Numbered from the stretch's first letter, positions 23,024 to 30,925 are shown. The stretch is DNA of 35,820 nt from Saliterribacillus persicus (GCF_003337485.1 NZ_QPJJ01000018.1:1-35820); one strand, 5' to 3'. Translations and numbers: made by a program. The notes: generated by a model from the letters alone, not told the origin.

Positions 23024-23650
23024 GTGATTCAACTTTCGAAAAAGAGATATTATTTATTAGTTTTTTTACTATTTCTGAGTGTTTTGTATGGGTTCGAGAA
23101 ACATAGGGATGTGAGTAAGCAACAAGACTATTTAAACCCCCAATTAATGGAATTGGTGCATTCGTTCCAAAATGAGGCATATCTAACCACAAGAATTCTA
23201 CATAGGTTAATCAACGAAAATCAAATTCCGTATGCTCAATGGAAACAGATAAGAAGAGGATTCGAAGTAATGGAACATAGTAGTTATGAAATAGAAAAGA
23301 TGGGTAGAGCGATATATCCTAGGCATGCGAAAGGATTAGAAAACGTAACGACAAATACCTCTTCTTTAATAACTAGTAATTTAGAATACATAGAGGAGAA
23401 TTTCTTAGAAGAAGACTTAGATAGAACTGATATAATAACATTCCCACCAGAAGCTCTATCAAAGATAGAACTTATTTATAAAACCACTGCAGAATGGAAT
23501 GAAATTTCCAATCAGTATACTGTTTCTACCGCTATTGTTCAACGAACGTCTTGGGTAAAGATGATGAAAGAGCTACAAGAGCCCTCTACAGTATTCCAGC
23601 ATCAAGATAGCTTGATAGACTTTCGAAGTCATTTGGACTCATCTTTATAG
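23024..23650 (+). CDS. hypothetical membrane-anchored protein
   Basis: A 208-residue protein starts at GTG 23024, 8 nt after GAGGGG. It has one N-terminal anchor (YYLLVFLLFLSVLYGF) and a mostly helical, charged outer domain. Its segments include QLMELVHSFQNEAYLTTRIL, MEHSSYEIEKMGRAIYPRHA and ITSNLEYIEENFLEEDL. No catalytic motif or known family was recognised. The helical bundle might form an extracellular sensor or binding domain, but that is only a guess. Confidence 0.7.
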   Translation: MIQLSKKRYYLLVFLLFLSVLYGFEKHRDVSKQQDYLNPQLMELVHSFQNEAYLTTRILHRLINENQIPYAQWKQIRRGFEVMEHSSYEIEKMGRAIYPRHAKGLENVTTNTSSLITSNLEYIEENFLEEDLDRTDIITFPPEALSKIELIYKTTAEWNEISNQYTVSTAIVQRTSWVKMMKELQEPSTVFQHQDSLIDFRSHLDSSL

Positions 23651-23784
23651 AACCTGTTTAACAGAAGCAATAGATTTTCACAACTTGTGATGTAATTTAA
23701 TTAAACATACAGTTATTTTTCTTCAAGAAAGAATTGCCTCCTTATTCATTGAAGCTATTAAGATAAATACGAGGGGGTTATAAG

Positions 23785-24006
23785 GTGGAATATGCATTAA
23801 GTTTTAAAAACCGAAGATTAAGAGTATGGTTATGGATTATGATTCCAGCATTTTTACTAACTTTTGGCTTGTTTGTCTACTTACCAAAAGAATTTAATTT
23901 TGAACCTGTTTTACCACTAATTTGGTTATTTCTCTTACTTAGGTTGGGCAATTGTGCAGAAGAAAAAACAGAAATAACTTGTTCAAGTAAGAAATGTATC
24001 AAGTAG
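23785..24006 (+). CDS. small two-segment membrane protein, possible 3' frameshift
   Basis: A 73-residue frame starts at GTG 23785 behind GAGGGGG, with segments VWLWIMIPAFLLTFGLFVYL and PVLPLIWLFLLL. The tail NCAEEKTEITCSSKKCIK looks unlike a membrane-protein end. The neighbouring frame over the same bases gives YLGWAIVQKKKQK and a stop at 23975-23977, which reads as a normal basic tail. A one-base indel near 23935 is therefore suspected. The function is unknown. Confidence 0.55.
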   Translation: MEYALSFKNRRLRVWLWIMIPAFLLTFGLFVYLPKEFNFEPVLPLIWLFLLLRLGNCAEEKTEITCSSKKCIK

Positions 24007-24058
24007 CTAAAAATTCTTAATGAAAAAAGAGGTTCAGATTCTAAGGGGGATAATTTAT

Positions 24059-24250
24059 ATGTTTGCTTTCGCTGGTAATATAGGCTTTTTCTTTATGCCT
24101 ATTCTGTGCATAATATTTTGCTTGAATTTAATTTCCATTTTGAAAAAGGTAAAGAAAGATGAAGATACCGCCGTTAACACCTTTTGGCTAACAGTATCTT
24201 TCACTCTAATTATGTGGAGTATAGCTATAATTGGTGTAGGAGCATTTTAA
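24059..24250 (+). CDS. small hypothetical membrane protein
   Basis: A 63-residue protein with two membrane segments (about 4-28 and 41-61) is joined by a charged loop KKVKKDEDTAVN. ATG 24059 is preferred because AAGGGGGAT lies 8 nt upstream; the earlier ATG at 24020 has no ribosome binding site. The function is unknown. Confidence 0.6.
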   Translation: MFAFAGNIGFFFMPILCIIFCLNLISILKKVKKDEDTAVNTFWLTVSFTLIMWSIAIIGVGAF

Positions 24251-24293
24251 AATTAGTGCATTTTTAAAAAGCATACACTTCAATTTACGTAGT

Positions 24294-24320
24294 GCGATTG
24301 TTCAATAAGTAAGCAAACGC
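24294..24320 (+). repeat. interspersed stem-loop repeat, copy C
   Basis: GCGATTG-TTCAATAAGTAAG-CAAACGC repeats copy A with one break in the second arm and continues TTATGTGATAAA as in copy B. It lies 46 bp before the gene start at 24367. Confidence 0.6.
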
Positions 24321-24366
24321 TTATGTGATAAATAAGCAAGTTCGTACAACAAAAGGGGCTGATTAT

Positions 24367-24760
24367 TTGAAAAAAAACAAAAAATTGTTATTCATTTTGT
24401 CTCTCATTTTCTTAGTGTTTATTAGGGTGGATTCTGTTTACTAATGAAAGTGCAGAAGTAAAAATGTTTACCTATGAAATTGAAGAAAAAGATGAAGAAC
24501 TTATTATAGAAGCAGACTATCAATTCACTAGCAATACATATCACTTCAGTTATACAACTATTGTTTTAGACAGTTTTTTTTATCAACGAATTAAGAATCC
24601 CGAATCTATTCAACCTATTTTTTTCAATGGTGGAGTAACTGGTTCAACAAGAATAATTATTAACAAAGAGAACTTAACTTCAAAATTTATCGAATTGTTA
24701 AAATCAAAGGAAATAAATCCTTTTCGTGCTATAAGTATAGGTGAAGAGATTAATTTATAA
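24367..24760 (+). pseudogene. frameshifted gene for a small exported protein
   Basis: From TTG 24367 (behind AAAGGGG) a signal or anchor sequence KKNKKLLFILSLIFLVFI is read, then RVDSVY and a stop. A shift of frame near 24422 continues as LLGWILFTNESAEVKMFTYEI and runs to 24760. The joined protein would be about 130 residues with one N-terminal segment and a soluble domain (EEKDEELIIEADYQFTSNTY...). The downstream frame alone, from ATG 24464, has no ribosome binding site. The family is not recognised. Confidence 0.65.
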
Positions 24761-24865
24761 CATATTTAACTAGTGAGTGCTTTAGTTTTTTTAAATCAAG
24801 CAAGGTTTTCTAGTATGATAGAAGAACTACAACGCTAAATAAACCAAAGCTTAGAGTTAAACAAG

Positions 24866-24889
24866 AAGATCACATTGTGGTCTTTTTTT
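24866..24889 (+). terminator. rho-independent terminator
   Basis: AAGATCAC (24866-24873) pairs with GTGGTCTT (24877-24884, one G-U) around a 3-nt loop and runs into seven T residues. It closes the island of small genes. Confidence 0.8.
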
Positions 24890-24914
24890 GTTGGGAAAAA
24901 TTCTCTGGGTTTTA

Positions 24915-24976
24915 TTTACAAGGGATTTCTTATGATTTATTATTACGTTATACGATATATCGCTATACGTAATAAT
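24915..24976 (+). promoter_or_regulatory. PadR promoter and long dyad operator
   Basis: TTTACA (24915-24920) and TATTAT (24938-24943) at 17-nt spacing form the promoter. A 38-bp dyad (24939-24976) is centred at GATA|TATC. Its outer arms ATTATTACG and CGTAATAAT and inner arms CGATA and TATCG match perfectly, separated by non-pairing TTATA and CTATA. It covers the -10 and start site. This is the layout of an autoregulated PadR gene; binding is inferred. Confidence 0.7.
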
Positions 24977-25002
24977 ACATGAACGAAGAAGGGGAATAAA
25001 CA

Positions 25003-25323
25003 ATGGCATATAATGGAGGGCCGATGACTGAAGCAATGTATTATGTCCTATTAGCTCTAATGCGCCCCAACCATGGTTATCAGCTCATGCATGCAATTAC
25101 AGAAGTTTCAAATGGTAGATTGAAAATGGGCCCGGGGACTTTATATGGAGTACTTTCACGTATGCAAGAAGACGGTCTTATCGCACTAGCAGAAAATAAT
25201 GGCAGAAGGAAGACGTATAGAATAACACCAGAAGGAGTACAAGCGCTACGTTTAGAATATGCCCGTTTAAAAGCCGTAATAAAAGATAGTAGCATACTAG
25301 AGGAAGGTGATGTGGGTGAATAA
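25003..25323 (+). CDS. PadR family transcriptional regulator
   Basis: A 106-residue PadR winged-helix protein starts MAYNGGPMTEAMYYVLLAL, with NHGYQLMHAI, the recognition region MGPGTLYGVLSRMQEDGLI, the wing RRKTYRITPEG and a short C-terminal dimer helix. GAAGGGG precedes ATG 25003. It overlaps the downstream DUF2812 gene by 8 bp, a frequent pairing in Firmicutes in which PadR controls the membrane protein. It probably represses its own promoter through the dyad at 24939-24976. Confidence 0.92.
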   Translation: MAYNGGPMTEAMYYVLLALMRPNHGYQLMHAITEVSNGRLKMGPGTLYGVLSRMQEDGLIALAENNGRRKTYRITPEGVQALRLEYARLKAVIKDSSILEEGDVGE

Positions 25324-26521
25324 AACAGTCTACAAACTTCGTCCTAGTGATTATTGGCGAATTGGTGAGCATGAAAGATGGTTTGCTGACATGGCGGCCA
25401 AGGGATTATATCTAAAAAAGATGGGGATGCATTTTGCAAAGTTTGCAAAAGGGGAACCTGAGAAAATGAAGTACAGAATAGATGTATCCTTAGATAAAAA
25501 GATATCATCAGAACAAAGGCAAATGTATGCGGAAAATGGTTGGGATTATGTAACTAGATATAGTTATTTTAACGTGTTTTCATCTCCCGCGGAGCGTAAC
25601 GCGCCAGAGCTTCATACAGATCCTGCCGAGCAGTCTTATACATTGAAGGAACTGGATAAGAAATTAACCATGAATGCGGCTATAGTAGTTATCGGAATGC
25701 TAGTAATTAGCAGTATGGTATCTGCTTTTTGGTTTCTTGACGGGACACCTACTTTGGTGATGGTGGAGAGTGGGGCTATTCAATATACGATTTTCCCTCT
25801 TTTTATGGGTTATTTAACCTATACTTCGTTACAAGCAGCCATTTCCATTCGTACTTTGCGCAAAAATCTCCTTGACGGAAAGCCGGTTAACCATCATGCA
25901 CCTTGGAAGAATTATCACCGATTACACACTATCGTCACTTTTCTTTTTACTATAGTTATAGGATTGAGTGCAATTATCCTCCCAACTGTACAGCTTGTAA
26001 AATCGGATACAAGAACACTACCTGAATCAAATAGTGACTTACCGTTTGTCAGGTTAGCTGATGTAGAAGAGAATCCTTCATTGATTCGAGAGGAATCTTC
26101 CTATAAGAGTGATAATGTGGATTTTGACAATCGTTATTCATATGATTGGAGTTTATTGGCACCCGTGCAGTATGATACAGATGAACAGGGTGTGATTCCT
26201 GAAAAAATGTGGAAGAATGAAAGTGGTGAATATTCACCTGCCATTCATACACAGGTTTATCAGTTACGTATACCCACTCTAGCGGATAATCTTATTTCTG
26301 ATTTAATTGAGAGGTATAGATTTGAAGATAGCAGAGAAGATTTTGTTAAAACAGAGCATCCGGACTTGGATAATTTGATTGTGCATGAGAAAGAGGAAAT
26401 GAAAGAAGTGTTTGCTTCTAAAGGAAAAGCGGTCATGTATGTGCGTTATCATGGCTATGCAGATATAAACTCTGTCATACAAAATACAGTAGAGAAGATT
26501 AATTTAATGTTGGAAAAATAA
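25316..26521 (+). CDS. DUF2812 domain-containing membrane protein
   Basis: A 401-residue protein begins MNKTVYKLRPSDYWRIGEHERWFADMAAKGLYLKKM, shown here only as the hallmark of DUF2812 (N-terminal soluble domain to about residue 105). Three membrane segments follow near residues 122-145, 155-175 and 203-222, and a large C-terminal outer domain ends VRYHGYADINSVI. GTG 25316 is chosen for its 8-nt distance from AGGAAGG and the usual family start; ATG 25310 is possible. Translation is coupled to PadR by overlap. DUF2812 proteins have no established biochemical role; a signalling or envelope-stress function is speculative. Confidence 0.85.
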   Translation: MNKTVYKLRPSDYWRIGEHERWFADMAAKGLYLKKMGMHFAKFAKGEPEKMKYRIDVSLDKKISSEQRQMYAENGWDYVTRYSYFNVFSSPAERNAPELHTDPAEQSYTLKELDKKLTMNAAIVVIGMLVISSMVSAFWFLDGTPTLVMVESGAIQYTIFPLFMGYLTYTSLQAAISIRTLRKNLLDGKPVNHHAPWKNYHRLHTIVTFLFTIVIGLSAIILPTVQLVKSDTRTLPESNSDLPFVRLADVEENPSLIREESSYKSDNVDFDNRYSYDWSLLAPVQYDTDEQGVIPEKMWKNESGEYSPAIHTQVYQLRIPTLADNLISDLIERYRFEDSREDFVKTEHPDLDNLIVHEKEEMKEVFASKGKAVMYVRYHGYADINSVIQNTVEKINLMLEK

Positions 26522-26581
26522 TAGAATCTATTTGTTATTCCTTATTCGACAACATTTTTAAATGGTAGAAAATACAAGGTT

Positions 26582-26610
26582 TTGGTGATGTTCAGCTTTA
26601 GTGGTATAAT
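26582..26610 (+). promoter_or_regulatory. housekeeping-type promoter
   Basis: TTGGTG (26582-26587) and TATAAT (26605-26610) have exactly 17-nt spacing, 36 bp before the gene at 26647. Confidence 0.6.
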
Positions 26611-26646
26611 TTACATCAATCTTATCCGACTCAAAATGGAGGTAAC

Positions 26647-27102
26647 ATGTTAACTTTTGAAGAAAAAATAAAAATAGTGGAATCTTTTCCTGAATTAACG
26701 AGACATAATGTATCAATGAATCGAGTTAATTTTCATTATGAAGAAAGTGCTGATGACAAAAAGAATGTAGTTTATCATTTGCATCCCAATGGAAATGGAT
26801 TTGTTTTTGCAGAATATCTGAGTGACTATGATACGGATCAAAAAGGCATGGTTAATATCCGAGACTTTTCTGAAGCGGATTTACGTACAGTCATTCAACA
26901 GTCAATAGAATCATTGGCACCAACAACACTCGATGAGAATCCTTTTGAAGAGCGATGGATTAATTCAAATAAACAAACGCTCCTTTTATTGAACGAAGGG
27001 GATTTGTGGAACGTTTATGCCGGTCGAAATCTTGATGGCACCTTTCGTTCCTATAATGAGGCTATAGCCTTTTTAGATGAAGAGGGATTCAAAAAAGCAT
27101 AA
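26647..27102 (+). CDS. conserved hypothetical soluble protein
   Basis: A 151-residue soluble protein has GGAGG 5 nt before ATG 26647. Visible segments are LTFEEKIKIVESFPELTR, VVYHLHPNGNGFVFAEY, RDFSEADLRTVIQQSIESL and LWNVYAGRNLDGTFRSYNEAIAFL. It has no signal peptide or membrane segment. The pattern is that of a conserved Bacillaceae cytoplasmic protein of unknown function. It has its own promoter and terminator, so it is a single-gene unit. Confidence 0.75.
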   Translation: MLTFEEKIKIVESFPELTRHNVSMNRVNFHYEESADDKKNVVYHLHPNGNGFVFAEYLSDYDTDQKGMVNIRDFSEADLRTVIQQSIESLAPTTLDENPFEERWINSNKQTLLLLNEGDLWNVYAGRNLDGTFRSYNEAIAFLDEEGFKKA

Positions 27103-27109
27103 CTTGTAC

Positions 27110-27143
27110 AGGAGCTTGTATTCATTTCAAGCTTCTTTTTTTT
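27110..27143 (+). terminator. rho-independent terminator
   Basis: AGGAGCTTG (27110-27118) pairs with CAAGCTTCT (27128-27136, one G-U) around a 9-nt loop, followed by eight T residues. Bases 27144-27352 are AT-rich and show no gene. Confidence 0.85.
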
Positions 27144-27352
27144 AACTTTTATTGGTCAATATTATATGGATGCGTAATTTTATTTGGTTGGATGTATATT
27201 ATACTCGATTATTAATTATTTAGGTATAGATAATCATATCAAGAAAATAAAGAAGTTTTTGATGATTAGAATAAAGCAGGAAACCGAAATGCTACTTTGA
27301 GTATGAATGGTAAAATATTAAGAGAGTAGTAAAAATGAAAGGAAATGGAAAA

Positions 27353-27955
27353 ATGAATCATATAGATTATCTACAGAGTAAGTTTGAAAACCTTGATTTA
27401 GTAAATTCTTCATTTCATGAGTTGCCCCTGAGTTTGCATATCAAACTCCAAGATGAATTTTACCAACTTGATGATCAAGGAGAAATAAATCTCGAGTACT
27501 TCAAAAAGGTTTACGATAGCGCAATCAACATGTTCGATGAACTTTTTAATGAAAGTGACGTCTTATATTTGGTAACAGTTGTTAGAATTGAAAAACCATT
27601 GACAAAACCACTCGGCTTATATAGTAAATTCACAAGCAAATCGAATAATTACAGACTTAAAACTTTTAAAGAATTTGATGAAGATGGGCAGACAATTCAA
27701 TTTTCTTTGGAGACTAGAAAAAAAGATATTGCTTACAAAAAAATGATAAAAGCAATTTGTAATCAAGACTTCAAAGAGTTGACCCCGAGGTTTACGGATA
27801 AGTTAGTTACTTATCCAGAAGTGTTTTTCATTAATAAATATAAAGGTCTAATCTTTCATATTTATGATGATAGAGGAGCATTTATATTATTTAATGACGA
27901 GAAGGTACATAAAGATTTTAATATAAAATATAGTACCCTCTTAAGGAGAGAATAA
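27353..27955 (+). CDS. DUF3885-like hypothetical protein
   Basis: A 200-residue soluble protein has SLHIKLQDEFYQLDDQGEIN at the start, VTVVRIEKP in the middle, and the C-terminal IFHIYDDRGAFILFNDEKV...IKYSTLL pattern of DUF3885 proteins. ATG 27353 is preferred over 27335 because AAAGGAAA lies 9 nt upstream. The function is unknown. The subtilase relic follows with no spacing, its lost start overlapping this stop. Confidence 0.7.
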   Translation: MNHIDYLQSKFENLDLVNSSFHELPLSLHIKLQDEFYQLDDQGEINLEYFKKVYDSAINMFDELFNESDVLYLVTVVRIEKPLTKPLGLYSKFTSKSNNYRLKTFKEFDEDGQTIQFSLETRKKDIAYKKMIKAICNQDFKELTPRFTDKLVTYPEVFFINKYKGLIFHIYDDRGAFILFNDEKVHKDFNIKYSTLLRRE

Positions 27956-28266
27956 TAATCAAGAGAATTCCGCTAATTGTGTATTTGCTTTTCTTAATAA
28001 TTATCTATCTTTCAGGCTGTACTTCAAGTAAAAGTAATGAAATTATTACTTGGGGTCATGAATATATTGGAGTTTCTAATGAAGAAGCAGATAAAAATGT
28101 AAAAGTTGCTATTTTAGATAGTGGCATTTTCTCAGAACATGAAGATCTTGAAGGGAAAATTTTTGAGAAATATAATGCTATTGGTGATATAGCTGACATC
28201 ACAGATAATTATGGGCATGGCATAAACATTGCCGGTATACTGGCTGCAAATAAAAATTCAGTTTAG
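27955..28266 (+). pseudogene. truncated subtilisin-like (S8) protease lipoprotein with lost start codon
   Basis: AAGGAG (27943-27948) is followed at normal distance by ATA (27955), from which IKRIPLIVYLLFLIIIYLSGC reads as a perfect lipoprotein signal. The ATG start has apparently become ATA; the next start, GTG 27979, would cut the signal. The mature part has the S8 catalytic Asp in VAILDSGI and catalytic His in NYGHGINIAGILA. It ends at a stop at 28264-28266 before the oxyanion Asn and catalytic Ser. No protease can be made. It is a relic of a secreted subtilase. Confidence 0.75.
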
Positions 28267-28270
28267 CTCC

Positions 28271-28561
28271 TTATTTACTTGTTCCTGATGGTTCTATCTG
28301 TTCATTATCATACATGTAAAAGTAAACTTTATCTGGTTCTTCTTTAAATATAACACTAGCAGTTGGCCTCGTACTCGGTTTGGACCAATGCACAGAAATC
28401 TCACTAATTTCTTCTTCCTGATAACCTTCATTTACAAGATAAGCAACTACATCATTTTTCATTTGATTTTTTGTATATAAATCATAAGAAAAACCTACTA
28501 TTAAACCTAATAAAATTATACTTATAACAATATGTTTTTTCTTTATTTTACGTAAATTCAT
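28271..28561 (-). CDS. DUF3139 membrane-anchored protein
   Basis: A 96-residue protein has a basic start and a membrane segment (HIVISIILLGLIVGFSYDLY). A small outer domain NDVVAYLVNEGYQEEEISEI...ASVIFKEEPDKVYFYMYD matches the DUF3139 pattern. The second of two adjacent ATGs (28561) has the better distance to AGGA; 28564 is the alternative. The function is unknown. It is convergent to the subtilase relic, only 4 bp apart, which suggests that a deletion removed the 3' part of that gene. Confidence 0.75.
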   Translation of the reverse strand: MNLRKIKKKHIVISIILLGLIVGFSYDLYTKNQMKNDVVAYLVNEGYQEEEISEISVHWSKPSTRPTASVIFKEEPDKVYFYMYDNEQIEPSGTSK

Positions 28562-28623
28562 CATACATCCTACCCTTTGATAAAAATTGTTGTTCTAGTT
28601 ATTAAAGAAGTATAAGAGTATTA

Positions 28624-29244
28624 TCAGTAGGCAATACCGACACGTGATTTTATATAATCGCTTGATTTAATTTGGCTAAATGTAAATTCTGCTGTATCCG
28701 CTACGGATATTTCAACTCCACCCACCGGCAAAAAGTCTCGCTCTATACGATATTGGCCTATTCTTTCTTTATCCGGCAAGTAGGTTGGACAAACAATCGT
28801 CCATTCGAGATTGGATTGTTTGAGCATATCGTAAACTCTATGATGTTCTTTTGCTGCACGGGTTGACCTACGCTTTGATTCACGTGATTGATAACGCAGG
28901 GAATTCGGTGCAGTTCTGCTTTGCAGGATACCTGCAGTTCCTACCGTTAATATTCGTTTTATATCTTCCTTTTCCATTGCTTCGATAATAAGCGGCATAC
29001 TTTCTGATAGAGCGGTTGTGCCATCAGTATTTAGTGCGCTAATAACCAGATCACTTTCATGCATGGCATGTACGATATCATCTTTATTTAAAACATTTCC
29101 TTGAATAACGGTTAAATTTTCATTATTTATTTGAATCTTCTCTGGAGTACGAACCAGTGCAGTAACATGATGTTTTTCGTGCAAAGCGTAAGTAACGATA
29201 TGACTTCCAACTCGACCTGTTGCACCTAAAAGTAAAATATTCAT
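28624..29244 (-). CDS. NAD(P)-binding atypical SDR (NmrA/YwnB-like)
   Basis: A 206-residue Rossmann-fold protein has GATGRVGSHIV (residues 7-17) for the dinucleotide, LVRTPEKI after strand two, VIQGNVLNKDDI, LVISAL and WTIVCPTYLPD. It lacks a classical Tyr-X3-Lys site, so it belongs to the atypical SDRs (NAD(P)H-binding, PF13460-like). Some of these reduce flavin-like or quinone substrates, others only sense cofactor. AGGAGG precedes ATG 29244. It stands alone. Confidence 0.82.
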   Translation of the reverse strand: MNILLLGATGRVGSHIVTYALHEKHHVTALVRTPEKIQINNENLTVIQGNVLNKDDIVHAMHESDLVISALNTDGTTALSESMPLIIEAMEKEDIKRILTVGTAGILQSRTAPNSLRYQSRESKRRSTRAAKEHHRVYDMLKQSNLEWTIVCPTYLPDKERIGQYRIERDFLPVGGVEISVADTAEFTFSQIKSSDYIKSRVGIAY

Positions 29245-29577
29245 AAAATGAGCCTCCTTTTGTGACTACTAATATTTTACTATAAAAGCTATAGGCTTGT
29301 CTTATTCAGCGATGTATATGGCGAAAAAGAACATAGTCATTTGCTCACAGTACAAAGCTACTGTGCCTCGAAAGCTATCTTTTTAAAAAGAATGTGCTTG
29401 AAGAGATGCTTCTTTTACTAATAGTGATAGTTCATCAATCAGACCAAATTGTGAAGTAACTATCGTATTAAATTACGTATTAGACCGATACTATGTAGTA
29501 ATGATTCCAGTAGTTACCAGGAGTGTATACATCGGTAGATGAGATTAAAGTGATTCTGCATTGAAGCAAACGAAGTC
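29245..29577. other. intergenic region with one half of a flanking repeat
   Basis: No gene is seen. CATTTGCTCACAGTACAAAG (from 29338) followed by CTACTGTG is repeated with few changes at 31557-31585. The two copies bracket the aldo/keto reductase relic and the OYE-Lrp pair in the same orientation. Confidence 0.45.
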
Positions 29578-29682
29578 TATTCGTATTTCTCTGCTGCATT
29601 GATACATTTTAGAAACACCAATATATCTTCCTTTAACTTGACCACATCATGTATTGCTTCCATTGTTTCTTTATTAGGGTTG
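29578..29682 (-). pseudogene. small relic of an aldo/keto reductase gene
   Basis: On the minus strand the codons read NPNKETMEAIHDVVKL, then after a frame change GRYIGVSKMYQ. This parallels DPNTPIEETMEALHDLVKLG and VRYIGASSMSAWQ of the intact AKR at 6790. Neither frame is long and no start exists. It is the central part of a deleted AKR gene next to the OYE gene. Confidence 0.6.
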
Positions 29683-29756
29683 CGCAGGCCCTATTAAAAT
29701 GAATTTTGGAGAGCCTGCTTCAAATTTGACCATCTTTTTTCAAATTCACGTATAAA

Positions 29757-30809
29757 TTAACTTAAATTTTTTAATTGCTCTTTTGTGTGATAAGGGAAGA
29801 TCTCTTGATTCGCTTTCAGACGAACAACCAAATCAGGATTGGATATAAATAATTTTCCAAATGCAATTAGGTCTGCTTGATTTTCTTTAATTATGTCTGC
29901 CCCTTCATTAGGAGTTATATTACCAACAGCTATAAGGGTTTCCCTCCAGTATTTCCTAAATAACTCATGAAGCGATCTGTGATCATTTTTAAGTGCGCCA
30001 CCGTAGTTTTCTACAGAGGGATGGACAATTTTTATTCTATGTTTGGAAAGAACCTCTGTGATAGCGTGTACCATTTCTACAGGTTGCTCCCATACATAAT
30101 CCCTATCGTCATCTTTCTTTTCCGAAACCCTGATGCTAATTCTATTTTTAGGCACAACTTTCTTTACTTCTTTAATAATTAAATCTAAAAATCGTAGTCT
30201 ATTTTGTAATGACCCTCCAAACATGTCTTGACGAATATTTGATTTCTCACTGATAAATTGATCAATGAGATAACCATGTGCGGCGTGTATTTCAACACCG
30301 TCAAATCCAGCCTCCATTGCATTTCTTGCTGCTTGTCTATAGTCATCGATAATTTGATATATTTCCGCATGACTTAAGGGTTTAGGTGCTTGGAACGGTT
30401 TCCTTAATCTATGCACTTGTCCGCTAGCACCTATGGCAGATGGAGCGACAGGAGCATGACCTTTTAAAATTTCCTGATGACTTACTCTGCCTACATGCCA
30501 AAGCTGGGCAAAAATTTTCGTTTTATATTGATGAACTTCTCTTGTGACTTTTTCCCAACTTAGCGTTTGACGATGTGTGAATATTCCAGGGATCCCATAG
30601 GTTCCTTTGGCTAATTCATTGATGACAATTCCTTCTGTAATGATTAAGCCGGCACCGTATCTTGCTCTTTTTCCATAATAGTCGGCAATCAAGTGATTGA
30701 CTTCACCGGTTTCGTTATCGGCAAATCCTCTTGTCATGGGAGCCATCACAATTCTATTATCTAATGTTAAGTTCCCGATTTTGTAATCAGAAAAAATGGA
30801 ACATGTCAT
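29757..30809 (-). CDS. Old Yellow Enzyme family NADH:flavin oxidoreductase
   Basis: A 350-residue FMN-dependent TIM barrel has MAPMTR (Thr26 near the flavin), QLWHVGR (102-108), the substrate-binding pair His175/His178 and Tyr180 in HAAHGYLIDQF, GGSLQNRLRF with Arg204 region, and LIAFGKLFISNPDLV for phosphate binding. This is the NemA/OPR-like group, which reduces alpha,beta-unsaturated carbonyls, nitro esters or maleimides with NAD(P)H. ATG 30809 is used because GAGGTGAT lies just upstream. It is divergent from an Lrp-type regulator with a perfect palindrome between them, suggesting local control. Confidence 0.92.
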   Translation of the reverse strand: MTCSIFSDYKIGNLTLDNRIVMAPMTRGFADNETGEVNHLIADYYGKRARYGAGLIITEGIVINELAKGTYGIPGIFTHRQTLSWEKVTREVHQYKTKIFAQLWHVGRVSHQEILKGHAPVAPSAIGASGQVHRLRKPFQAPKPLSHAEIYQIIDDYRQAARNAMEAGFDGVEIHAAHGYLIDQFISEKSNIRQDMFGGSLQNRLRFLDLIIKEVKKVVPKNRISIRVSEKKDDDRDYVWEQPVEMVHAITEVLSKHRIKIVHPSVENYGGALKNDHRSLHELFRKYWRETLIAVGNITPNEGADIIKENQADLIAFGKLFISNPDLVVRLKANQEIFPYHTKEQLKNLS

Positions 30810-30823
30810 ATTTATCACCTCAT

Positions 30824-30841
30824 ATAGAATTTTAATTCTAT
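30824..30841. promoter_or_regulatory. palindrome between OYE and Lrp-type regulator
   Basis: ATAGAATT-TT-AATTCTAT is a perfect 8-bp inverted repeat 15 bp upstream of the OYE start. It is a plausible binding site for the divergent Lrp/AsnC-type protein. AT-rich palindromes of this kind are usual for that family. Confidence 0.55.
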
Positions 30842-30925
30842 GCCGATTGGTTTACAATGGAATTATTAAGCTATATACTACGAAAAACTTTAAATTTTAA
30901 AGTAATCGGAGAGTGGGTGAAAGGG

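Noticed and set aside
29676-29720. GCAGGC...GCCTGC hairpin before the OYE stop
   Set aside because: A long loop and no clear T run; too weak to call a terminator.
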